A DNA stretch of 64,000 bases from Flavobacteriaceae bacterium (GCA_003443635.1 CP031964.1:1334321-1398320), one strand, 5' to 3'. Positions 1 through 9,233 are shown, counted from the stretch's first letter. Translations and numbers: made by a program. The notes: generated from the sequence alone by a model not told the origin.

Positions 1-281
1 CTATAGATAATGCTTTAGATAGAATTGAAACTCAAGAAAAACAACAAGCAATTAAAAATTGTTTAGAGTTACTTCCAAGCGAAGATAGTTTTTTACTAAC
101 TTTATACTACTTTGAAGAACAATCGTTAGACGAAATAGCAAAAGTTGTAAATCTTACGCCTAATAATGTAAAAGTAAAACTGTTTAGAAGTCGTAAAAAA
201 TTAGCAACGATTTTAAAACAACAATTAGATAACGAAACTATAGAAAGTTATGCAGGACAATACAGAGCAGCATTTAGATAA
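1..281 (+). CDS. RNA polymerase sigma factor, ECF type (3' part only)
   Basis: The first 281 bases hold the C-terminal end of a reading frame that enters from outside the window (frame beginning at base 3) and stops with TAA at 279-281, leaving 92 residues. The stretch LPSEDSFLLTLYYFEEQSL followed by DEIAKVVNLTPNNVKVKLFR is a sigma-70 region 4 helix-turn-helix, the part that contacts the -35 promoter element. The Leu-Pro start, the LYYFEEQSLDEIA helix and the NNVKVKLFRSRKKL recognition helix are typical of extracytoplasmic-function sigma factors. The last 32 bases overlap the next gene, which suggests translational coupling with a membrane partner. The N-terminal region 2 lies outside the window, so the subfamily cannot be assigned. 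Confidence 0.88.
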   Translation, partial: IDNALDRIETQEKQQAIKNCLELLPSEDSFLLTLYYFEEQSLDEIAKVVNLTPNNVKVKLFRSRKKLATILKQQLDNETIESYAGQYRAAFR

Positions 282-666
282 ATTGGCTGAAAAAATAATG
301 AAGTCATCATTTTTAGAGCAACCATCTATGGATTTTACAGAACATTTGATGACGAAAATTGAAGCATCTACCTCTAAAGTAACAGCTTATAAACCATTAA
401 TCTCAAAACATATATGGTTTACTATTGCTATTTTAATCATAGGAATTATTTCATATTCACTTTTAGGAACAGAATTGAAAACTTCAGAATGGCTTAATGC
501 GATTGATTTTAGCATACTTTCAAATAATAAGGTAACAGAGACAGTATCTAATTTTTCGTTTAGTATATCTAACATTTTAATGTATGCCATTGTGTTTTTT
601 GGTTTAGCCTTTTTTATACAAATAACTGTTCTTAAAAACTACCATCAAAAACGATTAAACTATTAA
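250..666 (+). CDS. Small two-helix membrane protein, candidate anti-sigma partner
   Basis: A 138-residue protein starting with ATG inside the end of the upstream sigma factor gene. An acidic, helical cytoplasmic N-terminus (about residues 1-50, containing HLDKLAEKIMKSSFLEQPS) is followed by two hydrophobic segments at about 54-72 and 107-128. No zinc-binding anti-sigma motif (HxxxCxxC) is visible. The position directly behind and overlapping a sigma factor, plus the LDKLAEKI-type N-terminus, make a membrane-bound regulator of that sigma factor the best guess. This is inference from context. The gene ends convergently, with a 4-base overlap with the next gene on the other strand. Confidence 0.7.
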   Translation: MQDNTEQHLDKLAEKIMKSSFLEQPSMDFTEHLMTKIEASTSKVTAYKPLISKHIWFTIAILIIGIISYSLLGTELKTSEWLNAIDFSILSNNKVTETVSNFSFSISNILMYAIVFFGLAFFIQITVLKNYHQKRLNY

Positions 667-1982
667 TCTTTATAATACCAAAACGGAATACGAGAAATAC
701 GAGTGTTAATAGTATCGTTTCTTCTAATTCTTAAACGATTAACTCCTAATATGTGTTTGCCATCTTCTAAAGCTTTTGTACTAACATAGGTTTCAAATCC
801 TAGCTTTCCATTTTTACTCTTAGCTAAAATAAAATTAGTGTCATAATCAGTAGTATCTATTCTTACAGAATAAATATCGTTGAATGTTTTTAAATAAGAC
901 CGTCTTAAACTATCTCTTTTGCGAAAGTTAATGTTTGTACCAAAGCTAATACCTGAGGTTAATCCTCTAGCATCTTCTTCAGGTCTTAATTTAGGATTAA
1001 AATCAAAAATATTATCTTCAATATTTTCAGAATACAAAACAAAAACTTTTATATAATTTTCTGAAATCACTTTTGATTGAATAGCTACATTATCTATAAA
1101 TCCATTAGTCTCATCTAATAAGTTTTCATAATTGTTGTTATTTGCAACATAACTATTTGATGATATATCTGAATGAAGATAATTTGAGACTTTGTAATTA
1201 AAAGAAGTTGCTAATGCAATTAAAATATAAAATGGCACTAATGCCAAGCTGAGGCGTTTTCCAAATTTGTTATCTAAAAAGTTATAAACTAGTGGGCGAT
1301 ACAAAAAAGATAAAGTTATAAAGCTAAACACCCAATATACTGGAAAATATATTTTAGACAACCATTTTTTCTTTTTAAGAAAACCAAGAGTAATAAAATC
1401 GAGAAGCGTTAAAAGTAAGCCAATAGAAATAAAAACGACAGCGGAAACACCAACTCCGAGAGATAGCCAATTTGGTAAGTTATCGTTGTCTATTAATTGA
1501 GTTGAAATTAAAACAATGGTTAATACGGTAAAAGTAATTGCTAATACATAAAATATGAGTAAAAATGATACTGCAAAAATAACACTACAATAATTTTCTA
1601 GAGTACCAATATATTTGTCAAAAGAGCCAACTCGTTTTTTTAAATATTTTGTGAATTTTGCACTGTATTTTAGGCTATCATAATCAATATCACCAGAAAC
1701 ATAGCGTAATCCTAAAGCACCAATCCATAAGCCTCGTAATAATACATGAAGTAATAAATTGAAAATTAATATCGAACAAGATATTAATGCAATTAATAGA
1801 GTAACAAATTTATAAATTTGTTGACTATTTTGCGCTTCGTTAAACCCTTCGGAAATTGTAGGAATTGCTGTAAATAAACCAAAAATGGCAAAACCAGAGA
1901 TTAATAATTCTAACTGCCAACTTTCTTCTTGAAGTTTTTGAAGTAGCTTTTTAAATTCTGGTTTAGTATAGTCATTATTCAT
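663..1982 (-). CDS. Polytopic membrane protein of unknown function
   Basis: A 439-residue protein I do not recognise. The N-terminal 265 residues carry about six to eight hydrophobic segments (roughly 24-43, 57-95 as a pair, 131-160, 172-202, 211-235 and 244-263). The C-terminal 175 residues are hydrophilic, rich in Asn, Asp and Arg, and probably lie outside the membrane. No transporter or enzyme motif is evident. The gene stands alone on the minus strand. Its stop overlaps the end of the convergent sigma-linked membrane protein by 4 bases, and about 140 bases of AT-rich sequence precede it. Confidence 0.72.
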   Translation of the reverse strand: MNNDYTKPEFKKLLQKLQEESWQLELLISGFAIFGLFTAIPTISEGFNEAQNSQQIYKFVTLLIALISCSILIFNLLLHVLLRGLWIGALGLRYVSGDIDYDSLKYSAKFTKYLKKRVGSFDKYIGTLENYCSVIFAVSFLLIFYVLAITFTVLTIVLISTQLIDNDNLPNWLSLGVGVSAVVFISIGLLLTLLDFITLGFLKKKKWLSKIYFPVYWVFSFITLSFLYRPLVYNFLDNKFGKRLSLALVPFYILIALATSFNYKVSNYLHSDISSNSYVANNNNYENLLDETNGFIDNVAIQSKVISENYIKVFVLYSENIEDNIFDFNPKLRPEEDARGLTSGISFGTNINFRKRDSLRRSYLKTFNDIYSVRIDTTDYDTNFILAKSKNGKLGFETYVSTKALEDGKHILGVNRLRIRRNDTINTRISRIPFWYYKD

Positions 1983-2125
1983 TTTGTAAAATGTTGGTTA
2001 ACATTAAAAGTACTAACTTTTATAAAGAGGCTTCTAAAATACAAATGTTAGATTCTAAAAAACAGATATAATTTTAAAATTTTTAATGATTTTCTTTAAA
2101 AATTTAATTCATAAGAAAGAAAGTT

Positions 2126-3649
2126 TTATTTCTTTAACTCTAATAACCTGTTAATTGCATTTTGATTTTCTGAATTTAACTTTAAAGATTTTTCAAAATT
2201 AATAATCGCATTTTTTGTATCTCCTAAATGTAAGTGTCCTTCAGCCAAACTATCAAACAAATTAGAAGAATTTGGATAAATTTGAGTTGCAAGTGTAAAA
2301 ATAGAAATACCAGAAGATGAAGTTTTAGGATTGAAAATTAATTGTAACCCTAAGTTATTAAGTCGTCCTTCAGGTAATTGTAAATTGGGATATTTTAGTG
2401 AAAGAGAATCGTATATTTTTTTTAAGTTTTTATAGCCTTGTTTTGCAGCAAGGTCATTAAAATCTTGAAAACTGAATGACTTTAAATTTGGTTTTTTAAA
2501 TTGTTTAGAAATTAACCTTTCTTTAATACTATTTTGCTGAGGTGTATTCTCTATAAATTGAAGTGCTTTTACATCATTTTTTAAATAAGCATTTAAAAAA
2601 TTTAATGTGTATTTTGAAAGCAATTTATAAGATTCCATAATTTCGAGATCACTCTTATCTTGCCGTTTATCTTTTGATTTAAGTAATAATCCTAAAGTGC
2701 CAAACTGTGAATGAGATAAATTATGAAAACGTAAACGATATGCTTTACTATTGGTTAAACTATCATAGAATTGAAATTTAGTGTTTAATTCTGGATCTAT
2801 ATGATCTTCTTTTAAAACTTGTTCAGGAATTATTTTTTGTGCCATATGTAAATAAGGAACATCTACATTTTCAATTTTTGCATATGGAGATTTCATTAAT
2901 GTGTTATAATCGTATCTCGACTTACCATCTAAACTTACCATAGCTTTAATATTATCATTACGCATTTGTGTAAGTACTGCTGCTAATCCACCAAGACTAT
3001 AATCCAGAGTTGCTATTTTTTCGATATTAGCTGACGGAAATGTTTTTATTTCTTTAATTAAAAATTCTAAATCACGTGCTTGTGTTTCTACATCTTTAAG
3101 AGTTCCACCTTCTTGAAAACGATGCTCAGTTCCTCTAGCAGAACTAGCAATAACTATATAACCGTGACTTGCTAGATATTCGCAAATCCCAAAATTTTCA
3201 ACAGAAGATGCTCTTAAACTTGCAGAATAGAGTATCACAGGAAATTTTCCTTTTAAAGCTTGGCTATTTAAAATAGCTATTGCAGATTCTTTTAAATGCT
3301 CTTGATTTTTAGGCGTATTAGGAAATTCAAACCAATTTAAAATTTGTTCGTTTGGTAAATATTCCCATTCTTCTTCTTCCTTAACAATTTCCATATAGTT
3401 TAATATAGAAAGTGGAGATTTATCTGATTTTATAGAAGGATACCAAATACTTATAGGTATTGGTCTAGAAATACTTCTGTTAGTCCAATCCTGAAGACGT
3501 GTATATGTTCTTGAGTGATCAGATTTTGTATAATGACGAAAACCAACAGTGTAATCTCCATAATCTAAGTTAATAGCTTTTAATGATGTTTGAGAAAATA
3601 AATAATGAACTGAAAATAACAGAGAGAAAATAAAAAGCTTGAGTTTCAT
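2126..3649 (-). CDS. Secreted alpha/beta hydrolase (dienelactone hydrolase-like) with C-terminal TPR
   Basis: A 507-residue protein with a cleavable signal peptide (about 1-19, ending LFSQ). The middle has an alpha/beta-hydrolase fold: a beta strand FPVILYSASLR near 136-146, then a nucleophile elbow DYSLGG with Ser at about 218, the position of GxSxG in serine hydrolases. A His in FHNLSHSQFG (309 or 313) is the likely catalytic base. The last 65 residues, with ATQIYPNSSNLFDSLAEGHL and FEKSLKLNSENQNAI, form at least one or two tetratricopeptide repeats. The family resembles platelet-activating-factor acetylhydrolase/dienelactone-hydrolase-like proteins of Bacteroidota. The substrate cannot be told from sequence. 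Confidence 0.8.
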   Translation of the reverse strand: MKLKLFIFSLLFSVHYLFSQTSLKAINLDYGDYTVGFRHYTKSDHSRTYTRLQDWTNRSISRPIPISIWYPSIKSDKSPLSILNYMEIVKEEEEWEYLPNEQILNWFEFPNTPKNQEHLKESAIAILNSQALKGKFPVILYSASLRASSVENFGICEYLASHGYIVIASSARGTEHRFQEGGTLKDVETQARDLEFLIKEIKTFPSANIEKIATLDYSLGGLAAVLTQMRNDNIKAMVSLDGKSRYDYNTLMKSPYAKIENVDVPYLHMAQKIIPEQVLKEDHIDPELNTKFQFYDSLTNSKAYRLRFHNLSHSQFGTLGLLLKSKDKRQDKSDLEIMESYKLLSKYTLNFLNAYLKNDVKALQFIENTPQQNSIKERLISKQFKKPNLKSFSFQDFNDLAAKQGYKNLKKIYDSLSLKYPNLQLPEGRLNNLGLQLIFNPKTSSSGISIFTLATQIYPNSSNLFDSLAEGHLHLGDTKNAIINFEKSLKLNSENQNAINRLLELKK

Positions 3650-3752
3650 AAATCTATGGTTAATGTTTTATTATAGATGCTAGTTATTTTAAAGTGTTAC
3701 AGTATTTTACAAATCTATGATCCAAAACCAAATCAACTTGAAACTTATTTAT

Positions 3753-4991
3753 TTAGTACCAACGCTTTTTCTTTTTTTTAGAAGCTGCACTTTTACGCCC
3801 TTTTTTATGTTTACTTTTTCCTGGCGTTTTATGAATTTCTTTTTTTGCTTTAGGATCTAAAGGATATGGATGATTTTCAATAATATCTATTTGTAACTGT
3901 ATGAGTTGTTGAATATCTTTAACATATGTTTTTTCGTCTGCAGAACAAAACGAATATGCAATACCTGAATTTCCAGCTCTTGCAGTACGACCTATACGAT
4001 GTACATAAGTTTCAGGAATATTAGGTAAGTCAAAATTAATTACAGCATCCAAATTATTAATATCAATACCACGTGCTGCTACATCAGTAGCGATTAAAAT
4101 ATTGACCTCTTGTTTTTTAAATCGATTAAGAGCAGTTTGTCTATTACTCTGACTTTTATCTCCGTGAATACTATCAACTTTATATCCGTTTTTAAGAAGT
4201 GTTTTTTCAAGTTTATCTACTCCAAATTTAGTACGCCTAAAAATGATGATATTCCCTTTTATTATGTTTCTTAATAGGTGTAAGCACAATTCAATCTTAT
4301 TTTTTTTAGGGACATAATATAAAAACTGATTTACATTTTTTGATGTAGATGAATTTGGCGTGACTTCAATACGAATAGGTGCTTTTAAAATAGTATTGGC
4401 TAGTTGTTCTACTTTAAAAGGAATAGTTGCAGAAAACAATAAAGTTTGTTTTGTTCTAGGGCAGAGGCGTTCAATTTTTTTGACATCGTCTATAAAACCC
4501 ATATCTAGCATTAAATCAGCCTCATCTAAAACGAGCGTTTCAATATAATCTAGATTAATAATGTCTTGTTTATGTAAATCCAGTAATCTACCTGGAGTGG
4601 CTATTAAAATATCTATTCCTTTTTTTAAAACATCTTTTTGAGGTTCTATAGATGTTCCTCCAAATATTACTGTTGTACGTAAATTAATGTAAATACTATA
4701 GTTGTTAAAATTTGCTTCAATTTGTGAAGCTAACTCTCGTGTTGGACTTACTATAAGGGCTTTAATTTTCTTACCTTTTTTAGGAGCATTTTGTCTATCG
4801 TACAAACGTTGAATAATGGGTAATGCAAAAGCAGCTGTTTTGCCCGTTCCGGTTTGTGCCGAAACGATAATATCTTTATTATTTAATACCTGAGGGATGG
4901 TTTTTTCTTGAACTAATGTAGGTTCGTCATAACCTTGTTCAGCTACAGCCCGTAAAATAGGCTTGTTAAGTTGTAAATCTTTAAAAGACAT
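3753..4991 (-). CDS. DEAD-box ATP-dependent RNA helicase, RhlE-like
   Basis: A 412-residue RNA helicase with all core motifs in order: Q motif near 3-33, Walker A AQTGTGKT (45-52), PTRELASQI (83-91), GG (111-112), TPGRL (132-136), VLDEADLMLD with DEAD at 156-159, FSATIP (186-191), ARGIDI and HRIGRTARAG (331-340). The last 30 residues are a Lys/Arg-rich tail (KHKKGRKSAASKKKKKRWY), usual in RhlE-type proteins and thought to anchor the enzyme on RNA. Such helicases remodel rRNA or mRNA structure, often at low temperature. It is a single gene on the minus strand with short AT-rich flanks, so ribosome assembly or cold-related RNA unwinding is only the family expectation. Confidence 0.95.
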   Translation of the reverse strand: MSFKDLQLNKPILRAVAEQGYDEPTLVQEKTIPQVLNNKDIIVSAQTGTGKTAAFALPIIQRLYDRQNAPKKGKKIKALIVSPTRELASQIEANFNNYSIYINLRTTVIFGGTSIEPQKDVLKKGIDILIATPGRLLDLHKQDIINLDYIETLVLDEADLMLDMGFIDDVKKIERLCPRTKQTLLFSATIPFKVEQLANTILKAPIRIEVTPNSSTSKNVNQFLYYVPKKNKIELCLHLLRNIIKGNIIIFRRTKFGVDKLEKTLLKNGYKVDSIHGDKSQSNRQTALNRFKKQEVNILIATDVAARGIDINNLDAVINFDLPNIPETYVHRIGRTARAGNSGIAYSFCSADEKTYVKDIQQLIQLQIDIIENHPYPLDPKAKKEIHKTPGKSKHKKGRKSAASKKKKKRWY

Positions 4992-5046
4992 TAATAGTAT
5001 TTAGTATGTATGGACAAAGATAGTTTAAAACAAACAGATATTTATT

Positions 5047-5499
5047 TTACTTAATATGCTTCAATCCTTCATAAACTACAATACTCACTGCATTGGCTAA
5101 ATTAAGACTTCTAATATGTTCGCTATATAAAGGAATTTTATAAAGTTGAGCCGAATTAGTATTAATAATTTCTTTAGACAGCCCTTTTGATTCTTTTCCG
5201 AAAACAAAAAACATGTCGTCCTGATAATCAATATCCCAATGAACTTGTTTTCCGTGACTTGAAAAATAAACTAAATTTTTGTTATGATGTATTTTATAGA
5301 AATCTTCAAGACTATCATAAATAGATAACGAAATGTGCTTCCAATAATCTAATCCTGCACGTTTTAATCGGGCATCACTTAATTCAAATCCTAATGGTTT
5401 TACTAAATGTAAATGCGATCCGGTAGCTAAGCTCAAACGACCGATATTTCCTGTGTTGGTATGGATTTCGGGTTCGACTAAAACAATATTGTATGCCAT
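5047..5499 (-). CDS. trmL: tRNA (cytidine/uridine-34-2'-O)-methyltransferase TrmL
   Basis: A 150-residue SPOUT-class methyltransferase, the usual length for TrmL, which 2'-O-methylates the wobble nucleotide of tRNA-Leu using S-adenosylmethionine. Visible family motifs are NIVLVEPEIHTNTGNIGRL at the N-terminus, LKRAGLDYW near 46-54, FGKESKGL in the middle, and the knotted C-terminal SAM-binding segment IPLYSEHIRSLNLANAVSI. The start codon shares one base with the stop of the upstream MOSC gene (TAATG), so the two are translated from one message. Confidence 0.93.
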   Translation of the reverse strand: MAYNIVLVEPEIHTNTGNIGRLSLATGSHLHLVKPLGFELSDARLKRAGLDYWKHISLSIYDSLEDFYKIHHNKNLVYFSSHGKQVHWDIDYQDDMFFVFGKESKGLSKEIINTNSAQLYKIPLYSEHIRSLNLANAVSIVVYEGLKHIK

Positions 5500-6137
5500 T
5501 ATTGTTTGATAAAATTTGCTAATGCAACTTTTAGACTATTCGGAACCACTTCATTATTTATAGCTATAGCCAAATGATTTTGATCTTTTTCTCTTGCAAA
5601 AATGAGTTTAAATAAATTAAAAATGCTTAAACTATTCTTAGCTTTTTCTACAAGTGAAATAGTATCGTTAACATTAACTTCTCCTTCTTTTAATACTTTA
5701 ACATAGACTCCAGAATACCCATAACTTACAAATTGCGGTAGTACTTGTTGTGATTCAAATTTTACTCCAAACTTGTAACAAGGCTCCCTAGGTTGTGTCA
5801 CTTGTACTAAAGCGGTGCCTAATTTGTAAATATCTCCAATATGTATCTGAGTTTCATCTAAACCTTTTACTGTTAGGTTTTCACCAAACATACCATATTC
5901 CCAGTCTAAATTAGGATATAAATTTTGCCAATATGCGTAATGATCTACCGAAAATAAATAACAAGCCTTATTGATTCCGCCATGAAACCTACGATCTGAA
6001 ACCTCATCGCCTTTTACTTCTTCTTTATTTAGATATAGTGGTTGATTTACTGGTTTTTTGTAGATGCCTGTAGTAACTTCGTTACCACGCCAAATAATTG
6101 TTGTAGGTTTTGCAATATTGGTAGATATAATTTGCAT
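5499..6137 (-). CDS. MOSC domain protein (YiiM-like)
   Basis: A 212-residue MOSC-domain protein. The family is related to the C-terminal domain of molybdenum cofactor sulfurase. The N-terminus IWRGNEVTTGIYKKPV and the glycine-rich DRRFHGGINKACY near 47-59 are typical of the YiiM group. FGENLTV and the Cys-containing QPREPCYKFG (Cys near 118) match the conserved MOSC cysteine region. The YiiM-type 3-alpha C-terminal extension is represented by the last 45 residues. Some relatives reduce N-hydroxylated compounds with a molybdenum cofactor. The partner here is unknown. It is directly upstream of trmL (one-base overlap) and 18 bases downstream of the secreted cyclase gene. Confidence 0.88.
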   Translation of the reverse strand: MQIISTNIAKPTTIIWRGNEVTTGIYKKPVNQPLYLNKEEVKGDEVSDRRFHGGINKACYLFSVDHYAYWQNLYPNLDWEYGMFGENLTVKGLDETQIHIGDIYKLGTALVQVTQPREPCYKFGVKFESQQVLPQFVSYGYSGVYVKVLKEGEVNVNDTISLVEKAKNSLSIFNLFKLIFAREKDQNHLAIAINNEVVPNSLKVALANFIKQ

Positions 6138-6155
6138 AAAAATGTATTAAATAGA

Positions 6156-7142
6156 TTATCGAATCGCTATTGGTCGTCCAGGAGAACCTGTAGCACCTTT
6201 AAATGGGATTGGTGTAAAAATAAACATAAACTCAGAAACTTTATCTTTTACTAAAGATTCAAAAGTGAGGTTTTCTAAATTTAGAATTCCATTTTGATTT
6301 AATAAAAGTTGATGTACAGGAAAAGCTTCGCCAGCGACTGAGCTAGGTTCGACTTCAGTGCCATATTGGTCAGACCCGACCATAGTTACATTTTTGGTAA
6401 CTACCCATTTAGCAACTTCCATTCCAATTCCTGGAGGATTAGTATTATATTTTTCTGGATCTCCCCAATATTTTGACCATCCGTATCTAAAGAAAATTGC
6501 ATCTCCATTTTTAAAACCCTCTTCTTTAATGCCTTGTTTTTGCATTGCACCTTTAACATCGGCAAGAGTTACTTCATAACTATTAGGAAGTACATCTACA
6601 TTCTTGTACCCAGCAATGTCAATTAAAAAACCTCGAGTTATAATTGGTTTTACTTTTTCGATCCCTAATTGTTGTAGTCCATAAGAGCTGTACATTTTAT
6701 CTCCAACAACTCCATTGTAATACACATCGTGTTCTTTCCCATCTTCAAATTTCATACGTGTGCCTATATGACCTAATCCATCAAATTGAGTACCAACTTG
6801 ACCAATTTCGGTAGTGATAAGTTCATCATTATATACCAATGTGTTATCTCCAAATGGACCGCCAGTAGGATTGCCTGGACTTACCATTTTATAAGTGCGA
6901 GTACCATATAAAGGCATATTAGCTTCATATACTTGCCCCATTTCATAAACTTTGCCAGTTTTAACCATCGTCATTGCTTCTAAAATTTTTTCAGAAGTAA
7001 TCCAGTTTGATGCTCCAGCTTGATCATTAGCACCCCAAATAGGATGTGGCCACCAAGGCCCTTTTTCTATAGTTTGTGCTTTAACTGTAATAACACTAAT
7101 TAAAGTAAAGATTACTACTATTATGGATGTTTTCAGTTTCAT
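6156..7142 (-). CDS. Secreted cyclase-family metal-dependent hydrolase (kynurenine formamidase superfamily)
   Basis: A 328-residue exported protein with signal peptide 1-22 (ending VKAQ). GPWWPHPIWGANDQAGASNW near 28-47 is the signature opening of the long cyclase subfamily. The metal-binding loop reads GTQFDGLGH (117-125) instead of the HxGTHxDxPxH of the short kynurenine formamidase-type proteins. This variant recurs in long-form members as I remember them. Members hydrolyse or cyclise small cyclic amides and esters with a divalent metal. The substrate is not predictable. It leads a likely minus-strand run into the MOSC gene and trmL. A second, short-form member lies at 59973-60797. Confidence 0.87.
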   Translation of the reverse strand: MKLKTSIIVVIFTLISVITVKAQTIEKGPWWPHPIWGANDQAGASNWITSEKILEAMTMVKTGKVYEMGQVYEANMPLYGTRTYKMVSPGNPTGGPFGDNTLVYNDELITTEIGQVGTQFDGLGHIGTRMKFEDGKEHDVYYNGVVGDKMYSSYGLQQLGIEKVKPIITRGFLIDIAGYKNVDVLPNSYEVTLADVKGAMQKQGIKEEGFKNGDAIFFRYGWSKYWGDPEKYNTNPPGIGMEVAKWVVTKNVTMVGSDQYGTEVEPSSVAGEAFPVHQLLLNQNGILNLENLTFESLVKDKVSEFMFIFTPIPFKGATGSPGRPIAIR

Positions 7143-7202
7143 AAATTTTAAATCTTAAAGTGCAATGGCACGAATTTAGTTGTTTTCTTGGATAAGAACA
7201 AT

Positions 7203-7238
7203 AAAAAAAATCCACTTCAAAATAAAGTGGATTTTTTT
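7203..7238. terminator. Bidirectional hairpin terminator
   Basis: A perfect 13-bp stem, AAAAAATCCACTT (7205-7217) and AAGTGGATTTTTT (7225-7237), with a 7-base loop. The A-run on one side and T-run on the other would stop transcription in either direction. It lies 28 bases past the stop of the minus-strand serine hydrolase at 7266. The same stem recurs at 9316-9351. Confidence 0.85.
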
Positions 7239-7265
7239 ATGACTAATGAGAGTAAGAGTTATTAG

Positions 7266-9233
7266 TTACTCTATTTTTTTTGCCAACATTTCTTGACCAT
7301 CTTGAAACAAGGTTAGACTCTCTACCTTGTTCGAGGCATCTTTATTAAACCTAACTTTTGCAGCAACAACTTTTACAAAAAAGTTAGCTTTATCTTCAGC
7401 AAATAATTCAAATTGCCCTTGCCCAGTTGCTTGAGCAAAAATCTGAGTATCATCAATTGTAATTTCAATAATAAAGTCAGGTGCTAACTCATATTTTCCA
7501 ACATATTGTTTTAATACATCTAGGGGTAATGAAATTTCTTTTCTCTCAGATGGTACTGCTTTATCAATTTTTTTTGCCAACATTTCTTGACCACCTTGAA
7601 ACAAGGTTAGACTCTCTACCTTGCTCGAGGCATCTTTATTAAACCTAACTTTTGCAGCAACAACTTTTACAAAAAAGTTAGTTTTATCTTCAGCAAATAA
7701 TTCAAATCGTCCTTGCCCAGTTGCTTGAGCAAAAATCTGAGTGCCATCAATTGTAACTTCAATAATAAAGTCAGGTGCTAACTCATATTTTCCGACATAT
7801 TGTTTTAATACATCCAAGGGCAATGAAATCTCTTTTTTCTCAGATGGTGACGCTTTATCAATGCCTTTGCCCATAGCAGAAATACCATTAGAAGTCATTT
7901 TTACCATACGCTTCTCGTTTTCTGTATAAAAATCATATACTGTAGTTCCACCATCAAAAATGAAATTACTTGCCGTCATAGGATATATCTCTACATTTGT
8001 ACTCCCTTCTTTTTGACTAAATAGTTGCTTGCCTTTTAATGTGATATGGCGAATTATACTGCCTTCAAACTCATAAGCGCCAACCCATTTTTTTAATTGA
8101 TTTTCATTTAGAACTATCGCATCTTCTTTATTTGGAAAAGGTTTTCCAATTACTAAAGCAGCAATTTTATTAGCGATAGCATCAGGAGATTTGCAATCAC
8201 AATTTGTAAGAACAGATACAAAAACATCTTCTTCTGGCATATAAATACCCATTGTGGCATACCCGAGAGTACTTCCGTTATGAGAAATACTTTTAGAACC
8301 TTGAATATTATTTGTATCTAACCCGTATCCATATGTAATATGTTCGCCGTTATTTAGTGTAGAACCATTAATGGCTTTTTCATAGCTTTTTCGAGTAATT
8401 AATTGATTTGTATTTAAGGCTTTTTGCCATTTATAAAGATCATCTATATTAGACATTAGCGCCCCAGCTGCGTAAGCTAATGTTAAACTTAAATACTCTG
8501 AATTTACATAATCATTGCCATTTTGTTGGTAACCTGAAGCTCTGTTTTTAATGATTTGTTTTGTTTTCCCGTAAGTGGATGAAGACATCTCTATTTTATC
8601 AAAAATATATTTTTCAATAAAACCTTCATACGATTGTCCAGATACAATTTCGATAATATGCCCTAATAATACATATCCTGAATTACTATATAAAAATCGC
8701 TCTCCAGGTCTGAAGTCCATAGGTTCGTTTTTAAACACATCAATAAGTTCAGTAGGTGACATATCTGTTCTTACTAACTTTATGAAATTTTCCATGCTGG
8801 TATAATCTTTAATTCCAGATGTATGATTTAACAAGTTATGGATGGTTATAGTAGCTCCTTGAGTTGGATAATCGGAGATGTATTTCGTAATGTTATCGGT
8901 TACTTTTAATTTTCCTTGCTCTTCGAGCATTAAAATAGCAATGGCAGTAAACTGTTTAGTGATAGAGCCAATTTCAAACACGTTTTCAGGTTTCATTTTC
9001 GTTTCTAGTTCTAGATTAGAAAGGCCAAAGGCTTTTCTGTATATGGTTTTACCGCCTTTGCCAACTAATACTGTTGCTCCAGATTCATTTGGTTTATAAA
9101 CAGAATTGATATAGTTGTTTATTTGTGTTTCTAAGTTTTGTGAATGCCCAAAATAACATACAAAAAGGAATGAGATGATTGGTAATAGTGATTTCATAAA
9201 GAAATAATTAATGATTTTTTTGATTGAATTCAT
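7266..9233 (-). CDS. Secreted serine hydrolase (beta-lactamase/class C family) with three DUF3471-like C-terminal domains
   Basis: A 655-residue protein. The beta-lactamase fold (about residues 35-370) shows SITKQFTAIA with the SxxK nucleophile and lysine, YSNSGYVLLG with the YxN motif, and SHNGSTLGY at the third active-site element. This is the DD-peptidase/esterase-like PF00144 group rather than a proven antibiotic resistance enzyme. The C-terminus holds three domains of the type LKQYVGKYEL...QIFAQATGQG...LTLFQ (DUF3471-like). The first is diverged (near 375-455). The last two are nearly identical and lie 98 residues apart. The start at 9233 and a second Met 12 codons in (9197, MKSLLPIISFLF) both give a signal peptide. 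A hairpin follows the gene. Confidence 0.9.
   Translation of the reverse strand: MNSIKKIINYFFMKSLLPIISFLFVCYFGHSQNLETQINNYINSVYKPNESGATVLVGKGGKTIYRKAFGLSNLELETKMKPENVFEIGSITKQFTAIAILMLEEQGKLKVTDNITKYISDYPTQGATITIHNLLNHTSGIKDYTSMENFIKLVRTDMSPTELIDVFKNEPMDFRPGERFLYSNSGYVLLGHIIEIVSGQSYEGFIEKYIFDKIEMSSSTYGKTKQIIKNRASGYQQNGNDYVNSEYLSLTLAYAAGALMSNIDDLYKWQKALNTNQLITRKSYEKAINGSTLNNGEHITYGYGLDTNNIQGSKSISHNGSTLGYATMGIYMPEEDVFVSVLTNCDCKSPDAIANKIAALVIGKPFPNKEDAIVLNENQLKKWVGAYEFEGSIIRHITLKGKQLFSQKEGSTNVEIYPMTASNFIFDGGTTVYDFYTENEKRMVKMTSNGISAMGKGIDKASPSEKKEISLPLDVLKQYVGKYELAPDFIIEVTIDGTQIFAQATGQGRFELFAEDKTNFFVKVVAAKVRFNKDASSKVESLTLFQGGQEMLAKKIDKAVPSERKEISLPLDVLKQYVGKYELAPDFIIEITIDDTQIFAQATGQGQFELFAEDKANFFVKVVAAKVRFNKDASNKVESLTLFQDGQEMLAKKIE
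7275..7862 (-). repeat. Tandem in-frame duplication of a 294-base DUF3471-type domain
   Basis: Two direct copies, about 7275-7568 and 7569-7862, have a period of exactly 294 bases (98 codons). By eye they differ at about 18 positions, most of them silent. Landmarks such as TGCCAACATTTCTTGACCA start at 7281 and again at 7575. The repeat keeps frame and encodes the last two domains of the serine hydrolase. The high identity marks a recent duplication or ongoing gene conversion. Confidence 0.93.
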
